Counted from the first letter of the stretch, positions 1 through 5,878 are shown. The stretch is DNA of 8,042 nucleotides from Desulfuromonadales bacterium (GCA_030640215.1 DAOWJU010000189.1:1-8042), one strand, 5' to 3'. The notes: a model not told the origin generated them from the sequence alone. Numbers and translations are program-made.

Positions 1-327
1 GGCTTCAAACTCGATCGGCTGTGGCTGCACACCGCCAAAGACTGCAGCACCACCTGCTTCATAGCGGTAACAATGCGCCTGCTGCCCGGCAATATACTCT
101 TCACCTCGTTGGCAGTGTGCCAAGATCGCCAACAGGTTGCCTTGAGTACCGGTCGGCACGAATAATGCGGCCTCTTTACCAGCCATCTCCGCAGCCAGTT
201 CCTGCAAGCGATTGACAGTCGGATCTTCGCCGTAGACATCATCGCCCACTTCGGCCTCAAGCATGGCCTGACGCATGGCATCGCTAGGTTTGGTGACTGT
301 GTCACTGCGTAGATCGATAATTTTCAT
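1..327 (-). CDS. ltaE: Low-specificity L-threonine aldolase, N-terminal part (runs off left edge)
   Basis: PLP-dependent cytosolic enzyme that cleaves L-threonine and L-allo-threonine to glycine and acetaldehyde. The 109 visible residues start at the ATG at 327. They carry the family's N-terminal signature [10 protein letters not shown] (residues 5-14), then [12 protein letters not shown] (28-39), [12 protein letters not shown] (56-67) and the stretch [12 protein letters not shown] to [14 protein letters not shown] (71-105). All are very close to E. coli LtaE as I know it. The TGTQ/GNL segment belongs to the cofactor-phosphate region of fold-type I enzymes. The PLP lysine and the C-terminal two thirds lie outside the window. 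An AGGGG stretch about 11 nt upstream of the ATG (minus strand) is a plausible but loosely spaced ribosome site. The gene is divergent from the sigma-54 activator, with a 219-bp gap. Nothing suggests a functional link between them. Family assignment is secure. Confidence 0.95.
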   Translation of the reverse strand, partial: MKIIDLRSDTVTKPSDAMRQAMLEAEVGDDVYGEDPTVNRLQELAAEMAGKEAALFVPTGTQGNLLAILAHCQRGEEYIAGQQAHCYRYEAGGAAVFGGVQPQPIEFEA

Positions 328-486
328 TGTCGTTACATCCCCTGAATCCGTTATTAGTGATGTTTCAACATAGCATCTTCAACAAATGAGAAGAAAGAGA
401 GAAGCTCAAGGGACTGGCTCCGCAGGTGCCTGTTCCCAGCCTTTACAGCACTACAGCTTTACAGCCTTCTATCCGCCCCTCCCCCA

Positions 487-516
487 TTGACACAGCCGTG
501 CCAAAAGTGGCACAAT
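487..516 (+). promoter_or_regulatory. Candidate sigma-70-type promoter of the activator gene
   Basis: A perfect -35 hexamer TTGACA (487-492) is followed after 18 bp by CACAAT (511-516), which matches four of six bases of the -10 consensus. The predicted start of transcription is near 523, giving a leader of about 24 nt before the ATG at 547. The spacer and -10 are covered by the palindrome at 498-513, as expected for a repressible promoter. The TTG at 487 could be read as an upstream in-frame start codon, but it has no ribosome site and is better explained as part of this -35 box. Confidence 0.5.
498..513. promoter_or_regulatory. Palindromic operator GTGCCA-N4-TGGCAC (copy 1)
   Basis: Perfect inverted repeat GTGCCAAAAGTGGCAC with 6-bp arms and a 4-bp centre. 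The same arms recur just past the end of the activator gene (2871-2886) and in imperfect form at 2937-2952. A site found at both ends of a regulator gene and upstream of a sigma-54 promoter is most simply the DNA target of that regulator. Here it lies between the -35 and -10 elements, so bound protein should block RNA polymerase. That is inference: PspF-type activators are known to repress their own sigma-70 promoters this way. Confidence 0.6.
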
Positions 517-535
517 CCCGAATCACTCCACAACC

Positions 536-541
536 GAAGGG
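536..541 (+). promoter_or_regulatory. Ribosome binding site that fixes the activator start
   Basis: GAAGGG lies 5 nt before the ATG at 547. The alternative upstream TTG start at 487 has no such element and would place the promoter and operator inside coding sequence. The first residues after the 547 ATG (MGSILTVKENCRKC) also look like a natural start of a 2x[4Fe-4S] domain. Confidence 0.75.
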
Positions 542-546
542 ACACC

Positions 547-2856
547 ATGGGATCGATTCTCACCGTTAAGGAAAACTGTCGCAAATGCTACGCTTGTGTC
601 CGCAATTGCCCGGTCAAAGCGATTCGCGTCCATCGCAACTACGCAGAAGTTATTGATGATCGCTGCATCGGTTGTGGAAATTGCGTAAAAATCTGTTCAC
701 AAAAAGCCAAAGTAATTGCCGACCATGTCAGCGAATGTCGGCGCCTGCTGGCTGCCGACAACGCACCGATCGCGATTCTCGGCTGTTCACATCCGGCATT
801 TTTCCACGACCTTCGTTCCGGGCAACTGGTCACTGGCCTGCGCCGGCTCGGCTTTGCCGAAGTTCACGAAGGCGCTGCAGGTGTCGACCTGCTCCGGGAC
901 GGTTATCGTGACAGCCTGGAAAAAGGCCAGGACTATCCACTCATAACAACCCATTGCCCAACAATTGTCGATCTGATCGAAAAGCATTACCCGCAACTAC
1001 TCAAAAATCTGATAGGTATTGTCTCACCGATGGTCGCCATCGGCCGTTTCATCAAGAGCAGAGCCACAGTTGACGCCCCGATTGTCTACATCAGCTCCTG
1101 CATTGCCGGAAAGTTCGAGATTACCGCCGAACAGACCGAGGGTGCTATAGACTGTGTTGTTTCCTATCAGGAACTCAGCCAAATGTTCAAGGACCGCAAT
1201 CTCGATCTGAAACGACTTGGCGAAACCGCCTTTGACGGCATCCCTCCACAACGTGGCCGGCTTTTTGCCATCACTGGAGGCCCATTCAAAGCTTTTGACA
1301 TTGACAGTGAGATCATCAATCAGGATTATGTAGAGACCGAGGGTGAAGAGAACACCATGGAGGTCATCAAGGATCTCGCCGCCGGCCGAATTTCGCCGAA
1401 AGTGGTTGATATACGCTTCTGCAACGGCGGCTGTATTGGTGGACCTGGCAAGAATAACCGCCTGACAACCTTCTCCAAGCGCAACCTGATTATCGAACAA
1501 CACCTGGACCACCACCTTTACTATCGAACCAAGTCGATCTATCTTGCCGACTTACCGCTTCCTGACTTTTCCAATACGTTCTCCAATAAATACGAAAGGC
1601 CTAAAACGCCAAGTAGCGAGCGCTTACGGCAAATCCTCCAGGCGACCGATAAATACGAGACCAAAGACGAGCTTAACTGTGGCGCCTGCGGCTACACAAC
1701 CTGTCGCGAGCACGCTGTCGCCGTGTACCGGGAGCTTGCAGAAAACAATATGTGCCTGCCCTACTCCCTGAAACGCCTCGAAGAAGACCACATCAAACTT
1801 ACCCAGAAATATGAGCTTGCCCAGCACGCCTTGAAACAGGAATTTGGCGAGACGTCTATCATCGGCAATGATCAACGCACCAAAGAGGTTATCAAACTTA
1901 TTCACCAGGTCGGGCCAACCCCAACGACGGTCCTGATCCGCGGCGAAAGCGGCACCGGCAAGGAGTTAACTGCGCGCGCCATACATGCTCAGAGTCAACG
2001 ATCCGACAAACCCCTGGTGACGGTCAATTGCACAACCTTGACAGACAGCCTGCTAGAAAGCGAACTGTTCGGACACAAAAAAGGTGCCTTCACAGGCGCA
2101 GTCAAAGAGAAGCGCGGGCTCTTCGAAGCGGCCGACGGCGGCACCATCTTCCTCGACGAAATCGGCGATATCACCCCCAAGCTCCAGGCAGAACTTCTAC
2201 GCGTTCTCGATAGCGGTGAAATCAGGTCGGTTGGTGGAAACACATCGACCAAAGTCGATGTACGCCTGATCACTGCAACCAACAGAAATCTGGAACAAGG
2301 AGTAACAGAAGGATGGTTTCGCGAAGACCTTTTTTACCGACTAAACGTCTTCACCATCACCATGCCACCGCTGCGTAACCGACTAGACTCACTGGATGAA
2401 CTACTGCTGACGTTTATTGCCAAAGCCAGCACTCGAATCAACAAACCCCTGAAAGGCATCGAAGATCGTGCCGTCCATGCCATGCGTCAGTACCATTGGC
2501 CCGGCAACATTCGTGAGTTACAAAACATTATCGAACGCGCCGCAGTACTGACTCACGATGAAATCATCAGACTCGAGAACCTGCCGGTCATTATTGGCGA
2601 ACTTATTCTTCAGTCTCCCGAGGGATCGAACCAGGACAGCTTACGCAGTCAACGTCAGAAGCACGTCAATCAGGTCGAAAAAAACCTCTTGATACGCTAT
2701 CTGCGTGAAGCAGAAGGCAATGTCTCTGCTGCCGCACGCCTGGCCGAAATACCGAGACGCACCTTTTACCGAATGCTGAATCGCAACGGCCTTGATGGCA
2801 GCAGCTTTAAAACCTCCCCGCAAGATGAAGGCATTCTAAGACAAAAACTGTCATAA
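547..2856 (+). CDS. Sigma-54 activator with Fe-S / [FeFe]-hydrogenase-like sensor domain
   Basis: 769-residue cytosolic regulator predicted to drive sigma-54 RNA polymerase by ATP hydrolysis in response to a redox or H2-related signal. Domains in order: a 2x[4Fe-4S] ferredoxin module (Cys 11/14/17/21 and 40/43/46/50); an [FeFe]-hydrogenase large-subunit-like domain (about 70-340) with Cys137 in TTHCP, Cys185 in SSCIAGKFE and Cys292/Cys296 in FCNGGCIGG, the positions of the four H-cluster ligands; a four-cysteine Fe-S domain (Cys 378/381/386/403, CGACGYTTC type); a short helical linker (about 405-435); an AAA+ domain with Walker A GESGTGKE (466-473), the sigma-54 contact loop GAFTGA (513-518), Walker B GGTIFLDEIG (531-540) and arginines 592/598; and a C-terminal Fis-type helix-turn-helix (723-749). 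It has no receiver or PAS domain, so sensing is probably direct. The C299 proton-relay, M353 and K358 positions of catalytic hydrogenases read His, Ser and Gly here, which argues for a sensor rather than an efficient enzyme. Palindromes flank the gene, and a sigma-54 promoter lies 183 bp past its stop. Architecture is certain; ligand and targets are inferred. Confidence 0.93.
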   Translation: MGSILTVKENCRKCYACVRNCPVKAIRVHRNYAEVIDDRCIGCGNCVKICSQKAKVIADHVSECRRLLAADNAPIAILGCSHPAFFHDLRSGQLVTGLRRLGFAEVHEGAAGVDLLRDGYRDSLEKGQDYPLITTHCPTIVDLIEKHYPQLLKNLIGIVSPMVAIGRFIKSRATVDAPIVYISSCIAGKFEITAEQTEGAIDCVVSYQELSQMFKDRNLDLKRLGETAFDGIPPQRGRLFAITGGPFKAFDIDSEIINQDYVETEGEENTMEVIKDLAAGRISPKVVDIRFCNGGCIGGPGKNNRLTTFSKRNLIIEQHLDHHLYYRTKSIYLADLPLPDFSNTFSNKYERPKTPSSERLRQILQATDKYETKDELNCGACGYTTCREHAVAVYRELAENNMCLPYSLKRLEEDHIKLTQKYELAQHALKQEFGETSIIGNDQRTKEVIKLIHQVGPTPTTVLIRGESGTGKELTARAIHAQSQRSDKPLVTVNCTTLTDSLLESELFGHKKGAFTGAVKEKRGLFEAADGGTIFLDEIGDITPKLQAELLRVLDSGEIRSVGGNTSTKVDVRLITATNRNLEQGVTEGWFREDLFYRLNVFTITMPPLRNRLDSLDELLLTFIAKASTRINKPLKGIEDRAVHAMRQYHWPGNIRELQNIIERAAVLTHDEIIRLENLPVIIGELILQSPEGSNQDSLRSQRQKHVNQVEKNLLIRYLREAEGNVSAAARLAEIPRRTFYRMLNRNGLDGSSFKTSPQDEGILRQKLS

Positions 2857-2866
2857 ATTGTCACCT

Positions 2867-2890
2867 GGCTGTGCCATTACTGGCACGGCC
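2867..2890. promoter_or_regulatory. Upstream activator site, palindrome copy 2, also a hairpin past the activator stop
   Basis: The core at 2871-2886 is the perfect inverted repeat GTGCCATTACTGGCAC, with the same 6-bp arms as the copy at 498-513 but a different 4-bp centre. Its centre lies about 187 bp before the predicted sigma-54 transcription start, within the usual range for enhancer sites. The flanks extend the symmetry: GGC at 2867-2869 pairs with GCC at 2888-2890 across one T-G wobble. The activator mRNA could therefore form a 10-bp stem with a UUAC loop 10 nt after the stop codon. No T-run follows, so a terminator role is weak; it may protect the 3' end. Confidence 0.65.
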
Positions 2891-2936
2891 ATTTCACCCA
2901 ATATTATGGCGTTTTACCCATTAGCCCTACCAGGTT

Positions 2937-2952
2937 GTGCCACACGCGACAC
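2937..2952. promoter_or_regulatory. Imperfect second activator site
   Basis: GTGCCACACGCGACAC: the left arm is perfect (6/6) and the right arm matches CGACAC against TGGCAC (4/6). The centre is 66 bp from that of the perfect copy, close to a whole number of helical turns, and about 121 bp before the predicted start of transcription. Paired strong and weak enhancer sites are common for sigma-54 activators. Assignment rests on similarity alone. Confidence 0.4.
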
Positions 2953-3038
2953 ACTTCCGGCAAAGCCTCACCCTCCGAGCCGTCACACAATCCCCCTTAA
3001 ACACAAGGGTTGAAACAATTCACAGCCATTCTTCTATT

Positions 3039-3055
3039 TTGGCACAGTAGTTGCT
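3039..3055 (+). promoter_or_regulatory. Sigma-54 (RpoN) promoter
   Basis: TTGGCAC (3039-3045), 5 bp, then TTGCT (3051-3055). This matches the -24/-12 consensus TTGGCAC-N5-TTGCW at every position, with correct spacing between the GG and GC dinucleotides. With C3054 as -12, transcription should start near 3066. It lies downstream of two GTGCCA-type palindromes and just downstream of a sigma-54 activator gene. The first thing transcribed is a short non-coding segment ending in an intrinsic terminator. Confidence 0.88.
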
Positions 3056-3065
3056 CAGATAACTT

Positions 3066-3161
3066 AGTAACTGTCTAGGGATAGCAGTCTTCCACTCTAA
3101 GGATTCCTGTTCCCTTGTTTGCGCCGCCACGGGACCTCTCTCCCCCGGGCGGCGTTTTTTT
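3066..3161 (+). ncRNA. Predicted sigma-54-dependent small RNA, about 96 nt
   Basis: The interval runs from the predicted start of the sigma-54 promoter to the T-run of a strong intrinsic terminator. It contains no ATG or GTG, and no open frame with a ribosome site, so a non-coding RNA is the simplest reading. Visible structure: a 5' hairpin at 3071-3087 (CTG, bulged T, CTA, loop GGGA, TAG, CAG) with a GNRA-type loop; an unpaired-looking region with AAGGA (3099-3103) and TTCCCTT (3110-3116); and the terminator hairpin with a pyrimidine-rich loop. Two ANGGA motifs, one across the hairpin loop, resemble CsrA/RsmA contact sites. The U-rich tail would suit Hfq. No known RNA family was recognised. 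Alternative: a 5' leader with conditional termination ahead of ptsP. The exact 5' end is uncertain by several nt. Confidence 0.65.
3122..3161 (+). terminator. Strong intrinsic terminator of the small RNA
   Basis: CGCCGCC (3122-3128) pairs perfectly with GGCGGCG (3148-3154) and is followed by seven T residues (3155-3161). After a bulged A3129 the stem continues with CGGG (3130-3133) pairing CCCG (3144-3147), closing a ten-base loop ACCTCTCTCC. It lies 141 bp before the ptsP start codon, so it separates the sigma-54 transcript from ptsP. Confidence 0.93.
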
Positions 3162-3238
3162 ATCTGCGAACGTTACCGACCGATACAACGAATTATCTGC
3201 AAGTCCGAGACCCGCCATCATGCCAGGCCTATTTTTCG

Positions 3239-3268
3239 TTCGCCAAAACGGTACGTGTCCGTTATCAT
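3239..3268 (+). promoter_or_regulatory. Weak candidate promoter for ptsP
   Basis: TATCAT (3263-3268) is a good -10-like hexamer. The best -35 candidate, TTCGCC (3239-3244), is poor, with an 18-bp spacer. Some promoter is expected between the terminator at 3161 and the ptsP start, because the upstream transcript should end there. This is the best candidate I could find, and it is weak. Confidence 0.22.
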
Positions 3269-3302
3269 ATGAGCATCATCAACCACTAATCTCGATAAAA
3301 TC

Positions 3303-5648
3303 ATGCCACGCAAGTCAAACTCAAAAATAGGCGTCACTACTTTAGAGGACATCAGTGTACTAATTCTCCAGTCACACGATCTCGACGAGACTCTGCGCAA
3401 CATTGTAAACCTGGTCGCACGCCGCATGCATACGGATGTCTGTTCGATCTACCTCCTTGAATCAGACAACGAAACCTTACGCCTGCAAGCCTCGAAGGGA
3501 CTTTCCCGCAAAGCTGTAGGTAAAGTCACCTTGCGTATCGGTGAAGGCCTGACCGGCATGGCAGCTCAAAAGCGTCATGCCATAGCCATTGAAGAGCCAC
3601 AGGAACACCCCGGCTATCGTTACTTCAAGGAGACTGGCGAAGAGCGTTTTCATTCCTTCCTGGGCATACCTCTCTTTGATCGCAACAACCCGCTTGGCGT
3701 CATTGTCCTGCAAACCAAGCTCCCCCGGCAATTCAGCAAAGAAGAGATCAGCGCTCTGTCGACAATTGCTTTCCAGATCACCTCAATTGTCGTAAATGCC
3801 CGCCTTCTTGATTCTATCCGCCTGCACCAGGAAGAGAGCCAACGCGTCAGTCAGGCTCTTGCCCAGGCGCAGCAGACCTTGACAGACCCAGAAAAAGCGA
3901 CTGAGGTCACGCCGCAGGACATACTGACAGGCAGTATCGCCTCCCCTGGTGTCGCTATTGGTCCAGCAGCAATCCTTGAAGAACGGCTCGGCTTTGCAGA
4001 CATTCTGCACGAAGAAGAAGTCAACATTGAAATCGAGCTGAAAAGCCTTGAAAGTGCCCTGGAAAAAACCTGTATCCAGACAATCTTCCTTGAGAAGCGC
4101 GTCGCAGAGCGCCTCAGTGAGAGCGATGCGGCGATTTTTCATACCCACCTGATGATTCTTGAAGATCGCAGCTTTATCAAGAAACTCCAGAGCGAAATAG
4201 CAAACGGCCACAGTGCTGCTTACGCACTGGAAAAAACCGTTGCCGACTACATTGACGTATTCCGCAAGATGGAAGACCCCTACCTCCGGGAACGCGCCTC
4301 GGACATGGAAGATATCGGACGCCGCATTCTTGCCAATCTGGTCGGCGATACTCCAGGACAGACTTTACATCTAAAGCATCCGGGCATCTTGGTTGCCAGA
4401 CAAATCCTGCCATCAGACATGGCCTCCCTGGATAACGAGCAGATTCTCGGCATCATCACCGAAGTCGGAGAGAAGAACGCTCATGCTGTCATCATGGCGA
4501 AATCAATGGGGATCCCAGCAATTGTTGCGGTACGTGGGGCCCTCAAGTACATCGCCCCGGAAGACAACCTGATCATTGATGCCAACACCGGGCGCATCTA
4601 CATCAATCCGGTAGAGACAGTCAAAGACGAGTACCAACGTCTGCAGCTGGATCAGACCCGTGAATTATGCCGTCTGGATGAATACCGCGATCAACCAGCG
4701 ACAACCTCCGATGGTGAGCGCATCATATTGCGGGCCAACATCGGCTTGATCAGTGACATCAACGTTGCCAAGCGGTTCGGTGCCGAAGGCGTCGGACTTT
4801 ATCGGACCGAGTTTCCCTACATGGCCCGTGGTGATTTTCCCAGCCGCAACGACCAGTACGAGCTCTACAGTCGGGTGGTCAAGGACTTTGCTGGACACCC
4901 CGTAACCATTCGCACACTGGATATCGGTGGCGACAAGGCCTTGCCCTATTTCAGCCCTCCAAAAGAAGAAAACCCATTCATGGGTTGGCGCTCTGTAAGA
5001 GTATCTCTCGACAATCGGGACATATTCCGGACCCAGATCGAAGCAATTCTCATGGCAGGCATCCATGGCCCGGTTAAACTACTCTTTCCAATGATCTCCA
5101 GTATGGATGAGACACGTGACTGCCTGGAGGTTGTCGAAGAGGCCCGACAAAACCTTAAGAGAGACGGCCTGGACTGTCCGGACAGCGTTCCTGTCGGTGT
5201 TATGATCGAAGTCCCCGCAGCTGTCCGTCTGGTTCCACAGTTGGCCAAAGAAGTTGACTTCTTTGCACTGGGTACTAACGATCTGGTTCAATATCTGTTG
5301 GCCGCCGACCGCAACAACCCACTGGTCAGTAAGTATTACGACCCATTGCATCCAGCGGTTTTGCAAGTCCTCTATGAAGTCACCGACACTGCACTATCGA
5401 TGGGTAAAGGAGTCAGCCTCTGCGGTGAAATGGCGACAGATCCACTGACGCTACTGCTACTGATCGGTATGGGTTTACGCGAGTTCTCAATGCCAGCGCC
5501 CTTCATCCCTCGCACCAAAGCATTCCTCAAAGGTGTCTCCATGGAGAACGCCCATCGATGTTATACAGAAATCCACAAAATGGATAGCAGTGCTCAGATA
5601 CGCAAGCATCTGGAGAAGGTACTTGAAGAAGTTGGGTTGGGGTATTAA
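3303..5648 (+). CDS. ptsP: Phosphoenolpyruvate-protein phosphotransferase PtsP (enzyme I-Ntr)
   Basis: Cytosolic enzyme that takes phosphate from phosphoenolpyruvate onto a histidine and passes it to an HPr/NPr-type carrier, the first step of the nitrogen-related phosphotransferase relay. The 781 residues contain an N-terminal GAF domain (about 15-170; ERFHSFLGIPL near 114-124, LGVIVLQ near 131-137), a helical linker (170-205), the enzyme I N-terminal region from GSIASPGVAIGPA (210-222), the phosphohistidine segment NAHAVIMAKSMGIPAIV (392-408, His394), and a PEP-binding TIM barrel. The barrel carries GLYRTEFPYM (498-507), RTLDIGGDK (537-545), FFALGTNDLVQY (653-664) and the catalytic cysteine in VSLCGEM (Cys707). 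The length fits GAF-containing enzyme I-Ntr, which in E. coli responds to glutamine and 2-oxoglutarate. There is no obvious Shine-Dalgarno sequence before the ATG, but a TGA at 3270 and the absence of other start codons leave 3303 as the only start giving the full GAF domain. It is probably monocistronic, followed by a REP-like element. Confidence 0.95.
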   Translation: MPRKSNSKIGVTTLEDISVLILQSHDLDETLRNIVNLVARRMHTDVCSIYLLESDNETLRLQASKGLSRKAVGKVTLRIGEGLTGMAAQKRHAIAIEEPQEHPGYRYFKETGEERFHSFLGIPLFDRNNPLGVIVLQTKLPRQFSKEEISALSTIAFQITSIVVNARLLDSIRLHQEESQRVSQALAQAQQTLTDPEKATEVTPQDILTGSIASPGVAIGPAAILEERLGFADILHEEEVNIEIELKSLESALEKTCIQTIFLEKRVAERLSESDAAIFHTHLMILEDRSFIKKLQSEIANGHSAAYALEKTVADYIDVFRKMEDPYLRERASDMEDIGRRILANLVGDTPGQTLHLKHPGILVARQILPSDMASLDNEQILGIITEVGEKNAHAVIMAKSMGIPAIVAVRGALKYIAPEDNLIIDANTGRIYINPVETVKDEYQRLQLDQTRELCRLDEYRDQPATTSDGERIILRANIGLISDINVAKRFGAEGVGLYRTEFPYMARGDFPSRNDQYELYSRVVKDFAGHPVTIRTLDIGGDKALPYFSPPKEENPFMGWRSVRVSLDNRDIFRTQIEAILMAGIHGPVKLLFPMISSMDETRDCLEVVEEARQNLKRDGLDCPDSVPVGVMIEVPAAVRLVPQLAKEVDFFALGTNDLVQYLLAADRNNPLVSKYYDPLHPAVLQVLYEVTDTALSMGKGVSLCGEMATDPLTLLLLIGMGLREFSMPAPFIPRTKAFLKGVSMENAHRCYTEIHKMDSSAQIRKHLEKVLEEVGLGY

Positions 5649-5687
5649 GAACAAGAAATATCGTAACTATTCAGCATTACAAAAGAT

Positions 5688-5763
5688 TGTCATTCCCGAG
5701 GGTGTAATCGGGAATCCAGACTTTAGAACCGTGGATCCCCGATAGAATCATTCGGGGATGACA
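5688..5763. repeat. REP-like double-hairpin intergenic element
   Basis: Two units in inverted orientation, 5688-5718 and 5732-5763, separated by 13 bp. The left unit folds as ATTCCCGA (5692-5699) with TCGGGAAT (5708-5715). The right unit folds as ATCCCCGA (5735-5742) with TCGGGGAT (5752-5759). The outer ends TGTCAT (5688-5693) and ATGACA (5758-5763) are also complementary, so the whole 76 bp is one large imperfect palindrome. The motif TGTCATTCCCG...CGGGAATCCA resembles dispersed palindromes common in many proteobacterial genomes, from general knowledge. It lies between two convergent genes, a typical place for such elements. It has no coding capacity. Confidence 0.75.
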
Positions 5764-5816
5764 GACGTTTTTGAAAGAAATACAGATTGTGCTGAACAGT
5801 CACGAAATATCCATAG

Positions 5817-5852
5817 AAAAAAGGCGACAGATTTGATATCTGCCGCCCTTTT
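5817..5852. terminator. Bidirectional intrinsic terminator between ptsP and valS
   Basis: GGCG-A-CAGAT (5823-5832) pairs with ATCTG-C-CGCC (5838-5847) around the loop TTGAT, with a single A/C mismatch. On the minus strand the stem is followed by six U (A-run 5817-5822), placed 27 nt past the valS stop, so it is a good valS terminator. On the plus strand C and four T follow (5849-5852), so it can also stop transcripts leaving ptsP. Confidence 0.88.
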
Positions 5853-5878
5853 CTATACCTGTCGTTTTTTCAAAACGT

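Noticed and set aside
441..465. Direct repeat CTTTACAGC at 441-449 and 457-465 in the ltaE-activator gap.
   Set aside because: Only two 9-bp copies, with no further copies or symmetry. Too little to call a regulatory repeat.
508..525. TGGCAC at 508-513 as the -24 element of a sigma-54 promoter for the activator gene.
   Set aside because: The sequence five bases downstream is CGAAT, without the GC of a -12 element. The hexamer is explained as a palindrome arm.
487..546. A longer activator beginning at the TTG at 487, adding 20 residues.
   Set aside because: The TTG overlaps a TTGACA -35 box, has no ribosome site, and the added residues would be encoded across the operator palindrome. The ATG at 547 has GAAGGG at good spacing.
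1024..1515. Long open frame on the minus strand inside the activator gene (similar ones lie opposite ptsP and valS).
   Set aside because: These are shadows of strongly conserved coding frames on the other strand, without ribosome sites or recognisable domains.
2881..2896. TGGCAC-N5-TTTCA as a second sigma-54 promoter.
   Set aside because: The -12 GC dinucleotide is replaced by TC. The TGGCAC is again the arm of the palindrome.
2994..3009. Inverted repeat CCCTT-N6-AAGGG ahead of the sigma-54 promoter.
   Set aside because: Five-base arms are common by chance, and no second copy with this spacing was seen in the window.
3003..3015. Possible IHF site (CAAGGGTTGAAA) between the enhancer sites and the sigma-54 promoter.
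   Set aside because: The spacing between the CAA and TTGA parts is one base short of the consensus, and the last positions do not fit. IHF may still act here, but the sequence does not show it.
3115..3330. A 71-codon open frame from a TTG across the terminator into the start of ptsP.
   Set aside because: It has no ribosome site, runs through the terminator stem and overlaps ptsP in another frame. Its composition does not resemble a protein.
5863..5877. Inverted repeat CGTTTT-N3-AAAACG next to the valS stop codon.
   Set aside because: AT-rich 6-bp arms with no clear role. The better terminator is the GC-rich stem at 5823-5847.
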